Assembly (NCBI RefSeq): GCF_000374845.1
Contig: NZ_KB895412.1
Span: forward strand, 186,001-250,000
Direction: 5' to 3'
Source of the DNA: Paenibacillus terrigena DSM 21567
GTDB lineage: Bacteria > Bacillota > Bacilli > Paenibacillales > Paenibacillaceae
Length of the DNA stretch: 64,000 nt
Made by a program: the position numbers and the translations under genes. Each line of letters starts with the position of its first letter. The stretch's first letter is position 1. Positions 16,671 to 26,014 of this stretch are shown here, in pieces. The notes beneath the pieces were generated by a model. That model made no database searches. It saw only the letters and a program-made list of their open reading frames with translations, and was not told the DNA's origin.

Positions 16671-17180
16671 TTATACCTCCATAGTGGATTTATCATTTAA
16701 CTTTACACGCAGGACACGGAGTGCTTGATACAACCTTGTTTTGACGGTATTGATATTCTCATTCAACACTTCTGAAACTTCCTCAATCTTGAGGTCTTCG
16801 AAATATCGCAGTACCACGACGCTTCGGTACTTAACAGGTAACTCCTCTAATGCTCGTTCAAGATCAATATCGTGATAGGAATCCGACGTTCCTTGGCTAT
16901 AGGCCTCAAGTGTTTCTTCATCAACGACTTGAACGCGCTTTTGCTTCCGAAGGAAGTCCAATGAGGTATTCACGACGATTCGATAGAACCAACTTTTGAT
17001 GGCGTCAGGGTTCTTGAGGGATTCTGCATTCGCGAATGCCTTATGTATGGAATCCTGTACAATATCCAGTGCGTCTTCTTTATTTCGTACATAGCTATAT
17101 GCAAGCCGATAAATACTCTCTTTGTGCTCCGTAATGCACTGAATAAGTGAGTTCTCGAATTTTTTTTTAATGCTGGGCAT
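16671..17180 (-). CDS. sigV: ECF sigma factor SigV
   Basis: 169-residue extracytoplasmic-function sigma factor. Region 2 reads YRLAYSYVRNKEDALDIVQDSIHKAF and AIKSWFYRIVVNTSLDFLRK; region 4 includes LPVKYRSVVVLRYFEDLKIEEVSEVL and NTVKTRLYQALRVLR. SD GGAGG before the ATG. The stop overlaps or abuts rsiV, so the pair is translationally coupled. By homology it controls envelope defence against lysozyme. The oatA O-acetyltransferase gene that follows rsiV in B. subtilis is absent here. Confidence 0.93.
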   Translation of the reverse strand: MPSIKKKFENSLIQCITEHKESIYRLAYSYVRNKEDALDIVQDSIHKAFANAESLKNPDAIKSWFYRIVVNTSLDFLRKQKRVQVVDEETLEAYSQGTSDSYHDIDLERALEELPVKYRSVVVLRYFEDLKIEEVSEVLNENINTVKTRLYQALRVLRVKLNDKSTMEV

Positions 17181-17221
17181 GATTTCTTGCCTCCACCTCT
17201 ACGTAATTACTTGATGTAGCT

Positions 17222-17254
17222 ATGACGCTGGAACGACGTCAAAAAGTTTTATTT
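17222..17254 (-). promoter_or_regulatory. Possible ECF-type promoter of sigV
   Basis: Minus strand reads AAAACTTTTTGACG and, downstream, CGTCATA about 55 bp before the sigV start. AAC and CGTC resemble ECF -35/-10 boxes but are 18 bp apart instead of about 16, so the call is weak. Autoregulation would be expected for SigV. Confidence 0.3.
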
Positions 17255-17266
17255 TCGAAAAGACAT
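17249..17266 (-). other. Mini-ORF (MSFRK) with a perfect SD upstream of sigV
   Basis: On the minus strand AAGGAGGT is followed 7 nt later by ATG and five codons (MSFRK) before TAA; an alternative ATG two codons upstream gives MKMSFRK. It could be a leader peptide or the truncated start of a lost gene. No function can be assigned. Confidence 0.3.
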
Positions 17267-17515
17267 CTTCATAACCTCCTTCGCGTGTGTCCTTCGTGTG
17301 ATTTGTATAGGCAAGACGGCAATTGTTCCGAAAAAGTTTGTAGCAGGTTGGCATGACAACGACAGGTCTATTCCATTTTTGGAAGCGGGATAGGCTTTTT
17401 TGATATGTCGGAAAAGGGTTTGTGAGGTTGTTTTGCGAGAATTTTGAGAGAGGCGTTTGGTAGAATGCGGGAGAGCGACAGATGATTGAAGTGTCAGAGG
17501 AGGAGGATATTCGTC

Positions 17516-20500
17516 ATGATTGACAGACAAGTACAACAATGGGTGAGAAAGCTGTGGATCGGAGCAATGGCCGTTATGATTGCAGCGCTCGGAATCACGC
17601 CAATTCCGGTGCAAGCGGGAGCAGCTGAGCATTGGATGCAATACGCAAAAATCGGTAAAAAAGAAAATATGTATCTCGGCTCATTCTCAAATCCAAGAAG
17701 TGTTGTGGTGGATAGCAAAGGGAACGTATACGTAGCCGATTCAGGTAATAATCGTATCGAGAAGCTTACGATTGCAACGGGCAAATGGAGCATGTGGGGG
17801 ACAACAGACGGAAGATATGGGGAGAAGTTAGGCGAGTTTCAAGGTCCGCAAGGGTTGGCCATCGACCAGGAGGATAACTTGTACGTGGCTGACAGCTCTA
17901 ATTATCGTATTCAGAAGTTGAATATAAAGGATGACAAATGGAGCGAGATTGGTCTCGGCAAAGGAACGGATCTAGGCATGTTCATGGATCCGAAAGGCGT
18001 GGCGGTGGATAAGAGCGGGAATATCTATGTCGCTGACTCGGGTAACCATCGCATTCAGAAGCTGGATTCTAATGGACATTGGAAAGCATGGAATCGTGCG
18101 AACGGAGGATATGGCAGCGGATTAGGCGAGTTCAGAAGCCCCACGCGCATTGCGGTAGATGGCACAGGTAACCTATATGTCGCGGATCGGGATAATCACC
18201 GGATCCAGAAGCTCGACGTATCGGCTGGCGGAGAAGGCGTATGGCATGAGTGGAAAGGTAGCGATGCTCTGGGGGGGTTCAAGTTCCCTACGGATGTGGC
18301 GGTCGATCGCAGCGGCAATGTATACGTCGCGGATCGCGATAACCATCGCATTCAGAAGCTGGATCTATCATCGGGCGGGGAAGGCGTATGGAGCGTCATT
18401 AGCGATGGGTTAGGCGATGCGCCAGGACAGCTGAAAAATCCGAGCGGCGTAGCGCTAGACAGCAGCGGGAATATATACGTTGCAGACACGTCGAATCATC
18501 GCATTCAGAAGCTCACGGTCAGTACTGAACAGTGGAGTGAATGGGGCTATGAAGGCCCGGTTGCCGGGACAAGCCTCGGTGAATTTCACAATCCAAGCGG
18601 TGTGGAAGTGGATAAGAGTGGGAATATGTATGTCGCCGATTTCTATAACAATCGGATCCAGAAGTTTGACGCAGGTAATAAGAAATGGGTGGTGGTAGGC
18701 AACGGCATGGGCGCAGAGGTTGGTCAATTGGATGGCCCAACTGACATCGCGATTGATGGCAGCGGTAATCTCTACGTGGCGGATAAGTACAATCAACGGA
18801 TTCAGAAGATGACGCCAGATGGTGTATGGAGCCTTTTTGGCACAACCGCCGGACTTAGCTATCCTAGCGGAGTTGCTGTTAGCCAGAAGGGGGATGTCTA
18901 TGTGGCAGATCCCTATGAAAAAGTCCTGAAATGGAATGCCGTATCCGAGAAATGGGACAAGATAGGCGGTAAAAAGGAATGCAAACCGGAAGAAGCCAAT
19001 CTTCCAGGTCATGAAGACGGCTGCGAGTTAGGCGGGTTCAATGAACCAGGAGGCGTAGAAGTTGATGACGCTGGCAATATCTATGTTGTGGACACCCTGA
19101 ATCACCGTATTCTGAAGCGTGATGAATCCCAAGGCGATGCAACGCTATGGAAAGAGTGGGGAGTAAGCGGACAAGCCGGCAGCGGATTGGGCGAGTTCAA
19201 CGAGCCTTACGATATCGCGATTGATAGCAAAGGTAATCTCTATGTGGCCGATTCGGAGAACCATCGCATTCAGAAGCTGAATGCAGTGACGGGCGTGTGG
19301 AGCGAGTGGGGTAAACCTGGTGCTAGACCAGGTGCCGGCTTAGGCGAATTCAACAGTCCACTAGGCGTGGCGGTAGATCGCGATGGGTATCTCTACGTGG
19401 CCGAATTCGGGAACCATCGGATCCAGCGCATGGTATCCGAAATCGTGCCGCCAAGCGCGCCAACGGATATCAAGGCAGAGGTCGCGGCTGGGGAATCCCA
19501 AGCTACGGTGGCGTTCAGCGCCCCAGCGAATGATGGCGGCAGCGATATTACGAGTTATACGGTTACCTCGAGCCCGGGCGATATCACGGTAACCGGCACG
19601 GGCAGCCCGATCTCGGTTACGGGCTTAACGTATGGTACCGCGTATACGTTCACCGTCGTCGCAACGAACAGCGCAGGGAGTTCTGCGTCTTCAGCGGCAT
19701 CGAACGCCATAACGCCTACAGAATTGACGGTGCCGACCGTACCTGGCGCGCCGACTGACGTCACGGCCGTGGCTGTGATGGGCGAGTCGCAAGCGACCGT
19801 GAAGTTTAGCGCCCCAGCAAGAGATGGCGGCAGCCCGATCACAGGCTACACGGTCACCTCGAACCCGGGAGGCTTGACGGCAACGGGAACGGATAGTCCG
19901 ATCACGGTGACGGGGTTGACGTACGGTACGGCGTATACGTTCACCGTCGCGGCAATCAATGACCTAGGGGTCTCGAAAGCGTCGGCTCCATCCAATGAGG
20001 TCGTGCCGCTGGAACAGCGATCCGTACCGGGGGCACCGACGAAGGTGACCGCTGTTGCAAGCGACGGGGAAGCGACGATCGCTTTTACCACTCCGGTAAG
20101 CGATGGCGGCAGCCCGATAACGAGCTATACCGTGGTTGCATCGCCGGGAGGCCGTATCGCGACGGGTACAGGAAGTCCGATCAAGGTCACCGGTTTAACG
20201 AATGGAACGAAGTATACATTTATCGTGATCGCGACGAACGAGATGGGCAGCAGCCTCCCTTCAGTGCCGTCGAACGACGTAACACCAAGGGGTTCAGAGA
20301 CGATTCATGGCGGAGGAAGCGGACCAGTTACGACACCGGCACTGCCATCGGAACCGGATGCGATTGTGTTCGTGAATGGGAAATCTGTTAGTGCTGGCAA
20401 GCTGAAGGTAACGAAGAACCAGTCGCAGCAGGTCTCGACGATTACGATCGACCCGAAAAAGTTAGAAGAGAAACTTGCGAAGGAAGGCCAAGCGGCTGTG

Positions 20501-21589
20501 GTCACCATCTCGGCTGCCAAGGGCTCGGATGTCATGATCGGTGAGCTGGATGGTCAGATGCTCCAGAACATGGCTGCGAAGCAAGCAGTGCTTCAGATTA
20601 GAACCGAGCAAGCTACGTATACACTCCCTACGCAGCGGGTTGATCTTCAAGCGATCTTAGCACAGTTCGGCAAGTCGGCGGCACTGAAGGACATTACGAT
20701 TCAGGTTGAAATTGCTAAGCCGAAGCAGCAGGTACCGGCAATTCTTCAGGAGAAGATGTCGATGGTCGTGCCGCCGGTTGCTTTTATGGTGAGAGCGCAG
20801 TATCAAGGCAAAACGGTGGAGGTCAAATTATTTAGCGGCTATGTCGAACGAACCCTCGCAATTCCGGCCGGGGTTGATCCGAATAAAATTACGACAGGTG
20901 TCGTCGTGGATGCCGATGGAACGCTGCGGCATGTGCCGACGAAGGCCATTCAGGAAGATGGCCAGCATTATGCTGTGATCAACAGCTTGACGAATGGCCA
21001 GTATGCTGTAATTTGGAATCCGCTGACGTTCGCGGATGTCACGCAGCATTGGGCGAAAGACGCCGTCAATGATATGGGATCTCGCCTTGTCGTGCAAGGC
21101 GACGGACAGGGTGCGTACCATCCGGACGCAGCCATTACGCGTGCGGAATTCGCAGCGATCGTCGTTCGCGGCCTAGGGTTAGAGCCGAAGGCGGAAGCGG
21201 GCGAGTTCTCGGACGTCGAGGCGAAGGATTGGTTCGCTGGCGCAGTGGGCACGGCATGGAAGCATCAATTGATCATGGGATTCGAAGGCAGCGAGTTCCG
21301 TCCGAACGATAAAATTACCCGCGAACAAGCGATGGCCATTATGGCTAGAGCAATGGACGTGACAGGGCTGAAGGCGAAGTCTGCGCAAGCGAAGTATGGC
21401 CAGCCATTGGCGTCGTTCGCGGATGCTGAGCTTATATCCGGCTGGGCGAAGAAAGGTGTCGGGGATTGCTTACAATTCGGTATCGTATCCGGAAGAAATC
21501 ATACAGAGCTGGATCCGAAAGCCGATGTCACCCGAGCTGAAGTTGCGGCAATGGTTCAGAAATTGCTGAAAAATTCCGATCTAATTTAA
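17516..21589 (+). CDS. NHL-repeat / fibronectin-III / SLH surface protein
   Basis: 1357-residue secreted protein tethered to the cell wall. Signal peptide 1 to about 34 (IGAMAVMIAALGITPIPVQA). Twelve NHL repeats, about 50-640, carry the motif YVADxxNHRIQKL (repeat 9 decayed to YVADPYEKVLKW), enough for two six-bladed propellers. Three FN3 domains start near 643, 741 and 835 (PGAPTxVTAV ... YTVTSxPGG ... TYGTAYTFTV). A Gly-rich linker near 930 and a 230-residue unknown region precede three SLH domains (about 1170-1355) that bind pyruvylated wall polymer. ATG 17516 has SD AGGAGGAGG; the TTG at 17486 lacks one. Binding partner unknown. Confidence 0.92.
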   Translation: MIDRQVQQWVRKLWIGAMAVMIAALGITPIPVQAGAAEHWMQYAKIGKKENMYLGSFSNPRSVVVDSKGNVYVADSGNNRIEKLTIATGKWSMWGTTDGRYGEKLGEFQGPQGLAIDQEDNLYVADSSNYRIQKLNIKDDKWSEIGLGKGTDLGMFMDPKGVAVDKSGNIYVADSGNHRIQKLDSNGHWKAWNRANGGYGSGLGEFRSPTRIAVDGTGNLYVADRDNHRIQKLDVSAGGEGVWHEWKGSDALGGFKFPTDVAVDRSGNVYVADRDNHRIQKLDLSSGGEGVWSVISDGLGDAPGQLKNPSGVALDSSGNIYVADTSNHRIQKLTVSTEQWSEWGYEGPVAGTSLGEFHNPSGVEVDKSGNMYVADFYNNRIQKFDAGNKKWVVVGNGMGAEVGQLDGPTDIAIDGSGNLYVADKYNQRIQKMTPDGVWSLFGTTAGLSYPSGVAVSQKGDVYVADPYEKVLKWNAVSEKWDKIGGKKECKPEEANLPGHEDGCELGGFNEPGGVEVDDAGNIYVVDTLNHRILKRDESQGDATLWKEWGVSGQAGSGLGEFNEPYDIAIDSKGNLYVADSENHRIQKLNAVTGVWSEWGKPGARPGAGLGEFNSPLGVAVDRDGYLYVAEFGNHRIQRMVSEIVPPSAPTDIKAEVAAGESQATVAFSAPANDGGSDITSYTVTSSPGDITVTGTGSPISVTGLTYGTAYTFTVVATNSAGSSASSAASNAITPTELTVPTVPGAPTDVTAVAVMGESQATVKFSAPARDGGSPITGYTVTSNPGGLTATGTDSPITVTGLTYGTAYTFTVAAINDLGVSKASAPSNEVVPLEQRSVPGAPTKVTAVASDGEATIAFTTPVSDGGSPITSYTVVASPGGRIATGTGSPIKVTGLTNGTKYTFIVIATNEMGSSLPSVPSNDVTPRGSETIHGGGSGPVTTPALPSEPDAIVFVNGKSVSAGKLKVTKNQSQQVSTITIDPKKLEEKLAKEGQAAVVTISAAKGSDVMIGELDGQMLQNMAAKQAVLQIRTEQATYTLPTQRVDLQAILAQFGKSAALKDITIQVEIAKPKQQVPAILQEKMSMVVPPVAFMVRAQYQGKTVEVKLFSGYVERTLAIPAGVDPNKITTGVVVDADGTLRHVPTKAIQEDGQHYAVINSLTNGQYAVIWNPLTFADVTQHWAKDAVNDMGSRLVVQGDGQGAYHPDAAITRAEFAAIVVRGLGLEPKAEAGEFSDVEAKDWFAGAVGTAWKHQLIMGFEGSEFRPNDKITREQAMAIMARAMDVTGLKAKSAQAKYGQPLASFADAELISGWAKKGVGDCLQFGIVSGRNHTELDPKADVTRAEVAAMVQKLLKNSDLI
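17660..19435 (+). repeat. Twelve in-frame NHL coding repeats
   Basis: Degenerate tandem units of about 135-165 bp inside the surface-protein gene. The segment ACCATCGCATTCAGAAGCTG recurs almost unchanged near 18047, 18346 and 19260, so the units are similar enough at DNA level for recombination to change copy number. Confidence 0.8.
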
Positions 21590-21653
21590 TATCGTAAACC
21601 ATTGAAAAATCCCTTGAGCGCAGAGATGCGACTTGATGCGGCTGGCTTCAGGG

Positions 21654-21834
21654 CTTGGTCTGCGTGCCGATGCGAAGGCAGCAGCACTGTCCGACGTTTA
21701 CCCATCAAGAAGAAGCTGTGATTCTAAGCCGTGTCCTCACGTATCTCCATAAAGACGTGAAACCGGGCCATATCGTGCTGGATCAATTCCGCGATGGAGA
21801 TTCGGTATCGGCGTATGCTGTGCATACATCCTAA
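21654..21834 (+). pseudogene. Remnant of an SLH-domain protein gene
   Basis: Frame 1 from 21654 reads LGLRADAKAAALSDV, like the end of one SLH repeat; after a frame change near 21697 the next frame reads HQEEAVILSRVLTYLHKDV and then DQFRDGDSVSAYA up to TAA at 21832. Both pieces match the TRAEAAVxLxRVL and FxDxxxIsxWA signatures of SLH repeats. There is no start, and stops interrupt the upstream part. It fills most of the 389-bp gap after the NHL/SLH gene and looks like the end of a decayed paralogue or an old duplication of the 3' end. Confidence 0.6.
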
Positions 21835-21843
21835 AACAAGTTC

Positions 21844-21875
21844 AATGCCATCCTGATTTGGGGATGGCATTTTTA
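21844..21875 (+). terminator. Terminator after the SLH remnant
   Basis: AATGCCATCC / GGATGGCATT with an 8-nt loop followed by TTTT. Confidence 0.85.
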
Positions 21876-21893
21876 CATCCGGCAATAAACGGT

Positions 21894-21899
21894 ATAATA
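21894..21899 (+). promoter_or_regulatory. -10 box of selO
   Basis: Perfect TATAAT 80 bp upstream of the selO start; the hexamer 17 bp before it (TTTTTA) is a poor -35. Confidence 0.4.
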
Positions 21900-21978
21900 A
21901 ATGGGAAGATGTGGACATTAACAATGCAATGGTAAATGACCAGGATTGAATACGTCATAAAGAAATAAAGGAGATCGT

Positions 21979-23442
21979 ATGACAATACATCATAACGTAG
22001 GTTGGAATTTCGATAACAGCTATGTGCAGCTGCCGCAATCCTTCTTCACGAAAATAAACTTAGCGCCTGTCCGTTCACCGAAGCTGGCCGTCTTGAATCA
22101 TTCACTGGCCGCTTCGTTAGGTCTGGATGCAGGGGCGCTGCAGAGCGAAGAGAGTGTCGCAGTGCTTGTGGGGAATGAGGTGCCTGAAGGCGGCATACCG
22201 CTTGCGCAAGCATATGCAGGGCATCAATTTGGATATTTCAACATGCTAGGAGACGGCCGAGCGGTGCTGCTCGGTGAGCAGATTACGCCGCAGGGCGAGC
22301 GAGTGGATATCCAGCTGAAAGGGTCGGGCCGAACACCGTATTCTCGCGGGGGCGATGGCCGAGCAGCGCTTGGACCGATGCTGCGCGAATATATCATGAG
22401 CGAAGCGATGCACACCCTAGGCATTCCGACGACGCGCAGCCTTGCTGTCGTCGCCACGGGGCAGTTCATTACCCGTGAGAAGGACCTCCCGGGTGCGGTC
22501 CTGACACGTGTGGCCGCCAGTCATTTGCGCGTCGGCACGTTCCAATACGCGGCACAATTCGGCACCGTGGATGACCTGCGCCGTCTTGCTGATTATACTT
22601 TAGCGCGCCATTATCCAGATGTTGAAGCGGGAGATAACCGGTATCTTGCGCTCCTCTCCGAAGTGATCAAACGTCAGGCGGCGCTCATCGCCAAATGGCA
22701 GCTGGTTGGTTTCATTCATGGCGTCATGAATACCGACAATATGACGATTAGCGGGGAGACGATCGATTACGGTCCTTGCGCCTTCATGGACGCCTATGAC
22801 CCTACAACGGTATTCAGCTCTATCGATTCGCAAGGCCGCTATGCCTATGGCAACCAACCGTATATTGCGGGATGGAATCTGGCGCGCTTTGCGGAGACGT
22901 TGCTGCCGCTGCTGCATGAGGATCATGAGCAGGCCGTTAAGCTAGCCCAGGAGAAGATCTCTACGTTCATGGATTTGTACACCGCGAATTGGAACGAGGG
23001 CATGCGGGCTAAGCTGGGGCTCTTGGGCGAAGAGAAGCAGGATGAGGAATTGATTAGCGATCTTCTCGGATTGATGGAAGCCTACCGTGCGGATTATACC
23101 AATACATTCCGCGCCCTAACCTTGAATCAACTGGAAGGGTTAGACCTGTTCGGGTCTTCGGAATTCGCTTCATGGCACGCGCGCTGGAAGGATCGGCTGG
23201 GCAGACAAGAGGCATCGAGAGAAGATGCCAATCAATTGATGCGAAGCAGCAATCCGGCAGTGATCCCCCGGAACCATCGCGTCGAAGCGGCGCTAGAAGC
23301 TGCAGAAGCGCATGGCGATTACAGTGTGATGGAGCGGCTGCTCGCGGTTCTATCTGAACCTTATGCCTATACGGAGGAACAGACAGAGTACTGTGCCTTG
23401 TCTGAATCGAATAAACCTTACCGCACCTATTGCGGTACGTAA
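21979..23442 (+). CDS. selO: Protein adenylyltransferase SelO (YdiU family)
   Basis: Pseudokinase-fold enzyme that transfers AMP from ATP to Ser/Thr/Tyr of target proteins in oxidative stress. Family blocks visible: [40 protein letters not shown], the inverted catalytic region [20 protein letters not shown]. Length 487 is normal for the Firmicute group. The C-terminus ends Tyr-Cys-Gly-Thr, placing a Cys where animal SelO has selenocysteine. SD AAAGGAGAT. It stands alone; the next operon begins 125 bp downstream. Confidence 0.94.
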   Translation: MTIHHNVGWNFDNSYVQLPQSFFTKINLAPVRSPKLAVLNHSLAASLGLDAGALQSEESVAVLVGNEVPEGGIPLAQAYAGHQFGYFNMLGDGRAVLLGEQITPQGERVDIQLKGSGRTPYSRGGDGRAALGPMLREYIMSEAMHTLGIPTTRSLAVVATGQFITREKDLPGAVLTRVAASHLRVGTFQYAAQFGTVDDLRRLADYTLARHYPDVEAGDNRYLALLSEVIKRQAALIAKWQLVGFIHGVMNTDNMTISGETIDYGPCAFMDAYDPTTVFSSIDSQGRYAYGNQPYIAGWNLARFAETLLPLLHEDHEQAVKLAQEKISTFMDLYTANWNEGMRAKLGLLGEEKQDEELISDLLGLMEAYRADYTNTFRALTLNQLEGLDLFGSSEFASWHARWKDRLGRQEASREDANQLMRSSNPAVIPRNHRVEAALEAAEAHGDYSVMERLLAVLSEPYAYTEEQTEYCALSESNKPYRTYCGT

Positions 23443-23567
23443 TGGAAGGATTGGCCGGAGGACACGATGTCCTTCGGTCAATTTCGTACATACGGGGGCA
23501 TTTCCGTTTCGAACGGAGCCTCTGTATAATAATACTCCATACTTATCTTACAGCTTGGAGGTACGCC

Positions 23568-24554
23568 ATGAGCAATAAAAAATGGACGATGGCGCTCGTC
23601 GGCATACTCCTTGTATTCAGTTATTTCCTGTACAAGTTCATGTCGCCAGCGATGGAGATCAATCATTTGGTTCGGGACATGAATCAGAGCAGCACCAAGA
23701 GTGAACCGATGAAGCACGTCGTGCTTATCGCGCAAGAGCTGGACAATCCCTTCTGGAGAACAGTCGAGCAGGGAGCGAGAGCATCAGCGGCACAGCGCGG
23801 GATCGCGATTGAATATATGGGTCCGAATCGCATAAATCCTTCTGAGCAGAAGAGACTGCTAGAGAAAGCAATCGCGGGCAAGCCGGATGCCATTCTCCTG
23901 CAAGGGGTGAAGGATCCGAACTATGCAAGGTTGATCGACCAAGCTGTCAACCAAGGCATTCCTGTGATAACTGTCGATGCAGATCAGCCGGATAGCAAGC
24001 GGCTCGCTTATGTGGGAACAGATAACCTTGAAGCTGGAAGACGCATGGGAGAGCTGGTGGTGAACCATGCTGACGGAAAGGGAAAGATTGGCGTCATCAT
24101 TGGGAGCGAGATCGCGGATAATCAGCAGCTGCGATTAGAGGGGTTCCGTTCCGTCATTTCAAGGACGCAGGGGTACGAGATCGTTGCTGTCCGCGCTTCG
24201 AATATCTCCCGCATTCAAGCGGCGACGCAGACAGAAGCGTTATTGAACCAACATGCGGATATGAAGACAATGGTTGGATTTAGCGCCTTAGATGCGGCAG
24301 GCATCGTCGAAGGGATGAGAGCAGCGAATCGGTCAGATCTGCGTGTGTTCGGGTTCGATGATGTCGAAGCAACGGTTCAAGGCATCGCGAACGGCGTTAT
24401 TGCCGCTTCCATCGTTCAGCATCCTCGCGAGATTGGCGCTAGATCGATTGAATTGCTGGCAGCGTATTTCGAAGGGACAGCGCCACCGGTACAGCAATTT
24501 ATCGCAACAAGTATGCTGGATCGCAATCATTTGGGTTCGAAGGTGAGCAGCTGA
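23568..24554 (+). CDS. Membrane-anchored sugar-binding sensor, XylFII-like
   Basis: 328 residues. One N-terminal TM (residues 6-22, MALVGILLVFSYFLYKF) anchors a type-I periplasmic-binding domain of the ribose/xylose class: HVVLIAQELDNPFWRTVEQGA, ILLQGVKDPNYARLIDQA, VDADQPDS...YVGTDNLEAGR, FGFDDVEAT. There is no lipobox and no ABC permease nearby. ATG 23568 has SD GGAGGT; the longer in-frame start lacks one. It overlaps the sensor-kinase gene (TGATG). By analogy with Clostridium XylFII it would bind a pentose outside and pass the signal to the LytS-type kinase. Confidence 0.85.
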   Translation: MSNKKWTMALVGILLVFSYFLYKFMSPAMEINHLVRDMNQSSTKSEPMKHVVLIAQELDNPFWRTVEQGARASAAQRGIAIEYMGPNRINPSEQKRLLEKAIAGKPDAILLQGVKDPNYARLIDQAVNQGIPVITVDADQPDSKRLAYVGTDNLEAGRRMGELVVNHADGKGKIGVIIGSEIADNQQLRLEGFRSVISRTQGYEIVAVRASNISRIQAATQTEALLNQHADMKTMVGFSALDAAGIVEGMRAANRSDLRVFGFDDVEATVQGIANGVIAASIVQHPREIGARSIELLAAYFEGTAPPVQQFIATSMLDRNHLGSKVSS

Positions 24555-26014
24555 TGAATATCCGCAGAATGTTGTTTATTGTGATTCCGACCCTTTTTAT
24601 CGCGAGCAATGCGGTGGCGTTCTTCATCTTCCAGAGCGGCATCACAGTGCAGAAGAGTTATAATGTGATGCTGGATCGGGTATTATTATACAAGCAAATT
24701 GCCGGGCAGACGCAGAATAACCTTAGGACACTAAACGTTTATTTATCGGATCGGAGCGAGATGAGCCGTAGTAGCTTTATACTGCAGAGCAATGAGCTGA
24801 AGCATCTGCGGGAAAGCCTGTCTGCACAAGAGACGATCTCATCGACAGCGATGCTCGTCCGCAGCTACCTTCATATGATAGACACCTTCATGACGCAAGA
24901 GAACGATGTCATGCAGGCATTGAGCCGTACAGATTCCTTGGCGTATGCGGGCTTCTATGCGAAGACGGAGCAGACCGCAGCGTTCATTCAAGAAGAGGGC
25001 CATCAGCTCGTTGACCTGGAACTTAGCTATTATCAACCGTTCTACCGGCAAATTTTCACCCATACGAAATCCATGAATGGTTGGGCTGTCGCCGTATTCG
25101 TCCTGAATACGCTGATTAGTGTTGCATGTGCTTATTGGATTTCGCTAGGGATTACAAGACCCATCAGGCAGTTGACGCGGACCGCGCAGCAAATATCGAA
25201 AGGGAATTTACATGCCCCTTCTCCACGAATCAGCGAGCATCATGAGTTTGGCGTATTATCGGAGGCATTCGAGCGTATGCAAGACAGCTTGAAGACGCTG
25301 ATTGCGAAGGAGAAGGAAGGCTTAGAGCGGGACAAGCTGGTCAAGTCGCTTGAGCTCGAGGTGCTGCAGAATCAGATGAATCCCCACTTCCTCTTTAATT
25401 CGCTGAATGTTCTATCCAAGCTTGCTCTGCTCGAGGGTGCGGAGAAAACAAGCGATCTCACCGTCACCATGTCCAATCTTCTCCGATATAACCTTCGGAA
25501 GCTGGATCATCCGGTAACCCTCCGGGACGAGGTGGAGCATGCCAAAGATTACTTTACGATTCAACAGGCCCGGTTCCGTGATCGCATTCGGTTCATTACT
25601 GATATCGATGAGCGGGGATTGAACATATGGGTTCCAACGTTGACGCTGCAACCCCTGCTGGAGAATGTGTTCGTGCATGGTATCGAGGGGATGGAGCAGG
25701 GGGCTGAGATTAAGCTTGCTGTGTCCTACAGTCCCGGGGAAGTCAGAGTCTCCATCTCTGACAACGGGATCGGCATGAGCGAAGAGGTACGTCAGTCCTT
25801 GCTTCAAATCGATGCTAGGCCGCCGGTTGCAGAGGCTAAGGGACAGTCTACGGGCCTTGGCACACGCAATGTGTTCAGACGATTAGAATTGTTCTATGGC
25901 AGGGAAGATCTCGTAGACATTGATAGTAAGCCGGGCCTCGGAACGACGGTTCTGATTCGGCTTCCTGCTGCAGGAAAGGAGGAGGAAGATGTATCGTTTA
26001 TTGATCGCAGATGA
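24554..26014 (+). CDS. LytS/YesM-type sensor histidine kinase
   Basis: 486 residues: TM1 (about 7-26), an extracellular helical part of about 150 residues, TM2 (about 178-198), HAMP (about 200-252, ITRPIRQLTRTAQQISKGNL), a coiled linker, then the His_kinase domain with the phospho-acceptor His in NQMNPHFLFNSLN and an HATPase_c domain (LQPLLENVFVHG, DNGIGMS, STGLGTRN). Its extracellular region is not a sugar-binding fold, consistent with signalling through the adjacent binding protein. Overlaps both neighbours, so it is translated as part of a three-gene operon. Confidence 0.92.
   Translation: MNIRRMLFIVIPTLFIASNAVAFFIFQSGITVQKSYNVMLDRVLLYKQIAGQTQNNLRTLNVYLSDRSEMSRSSFILQSNELKHLRESLSAQETISSTAMLVRSYLHMIDTFMTQENDVMQALSRTDSLAYAGFYAKTEQTAAFIQEEGHQLVDLELSYYQPFYRQIFTHTKSMNGWAVAVFVLNTLISVACAYWISLGITRPIRQLTRTAQQISKGNLHAPSPRISEHHEFGVLSEAFERMQDSLKTLIAKEKEGLERDKLVKSLELEVLQNQMNPHFLFNSLNVLSKLALLEGAEKTSDLTVTMSNLLRYNLRKLDHPVTLRDEVEHAKDYFTIQQARFRDRIRFITDIDERGLNIWVPTLTLQPLLENVFVHGIEGMEQGAEIKLAVSYSPGEVRVSISDNGIGMSEEVRQSLLQIDARPPVAEAKGQSTGLGTRNVFRRLELFYGREDLVDIDSKPGLGTTVLIRLPAAGKEEEDVSFIDRR

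Noticed and set aside
17392-17405. Hairpin-like TCTATTCC...GGGATAGGC plus T-run before the NHL gene as a terminator
   Set aside because: The arms pair poorly and no upstream plus-strand gene needs a terminator there.
18455-19012. 185-codon minus-strand frame inside the NHL gene
   Set aside because: Antisense reading of the NHL repeats; its apparent repeats mirror the NHL coding repeats.
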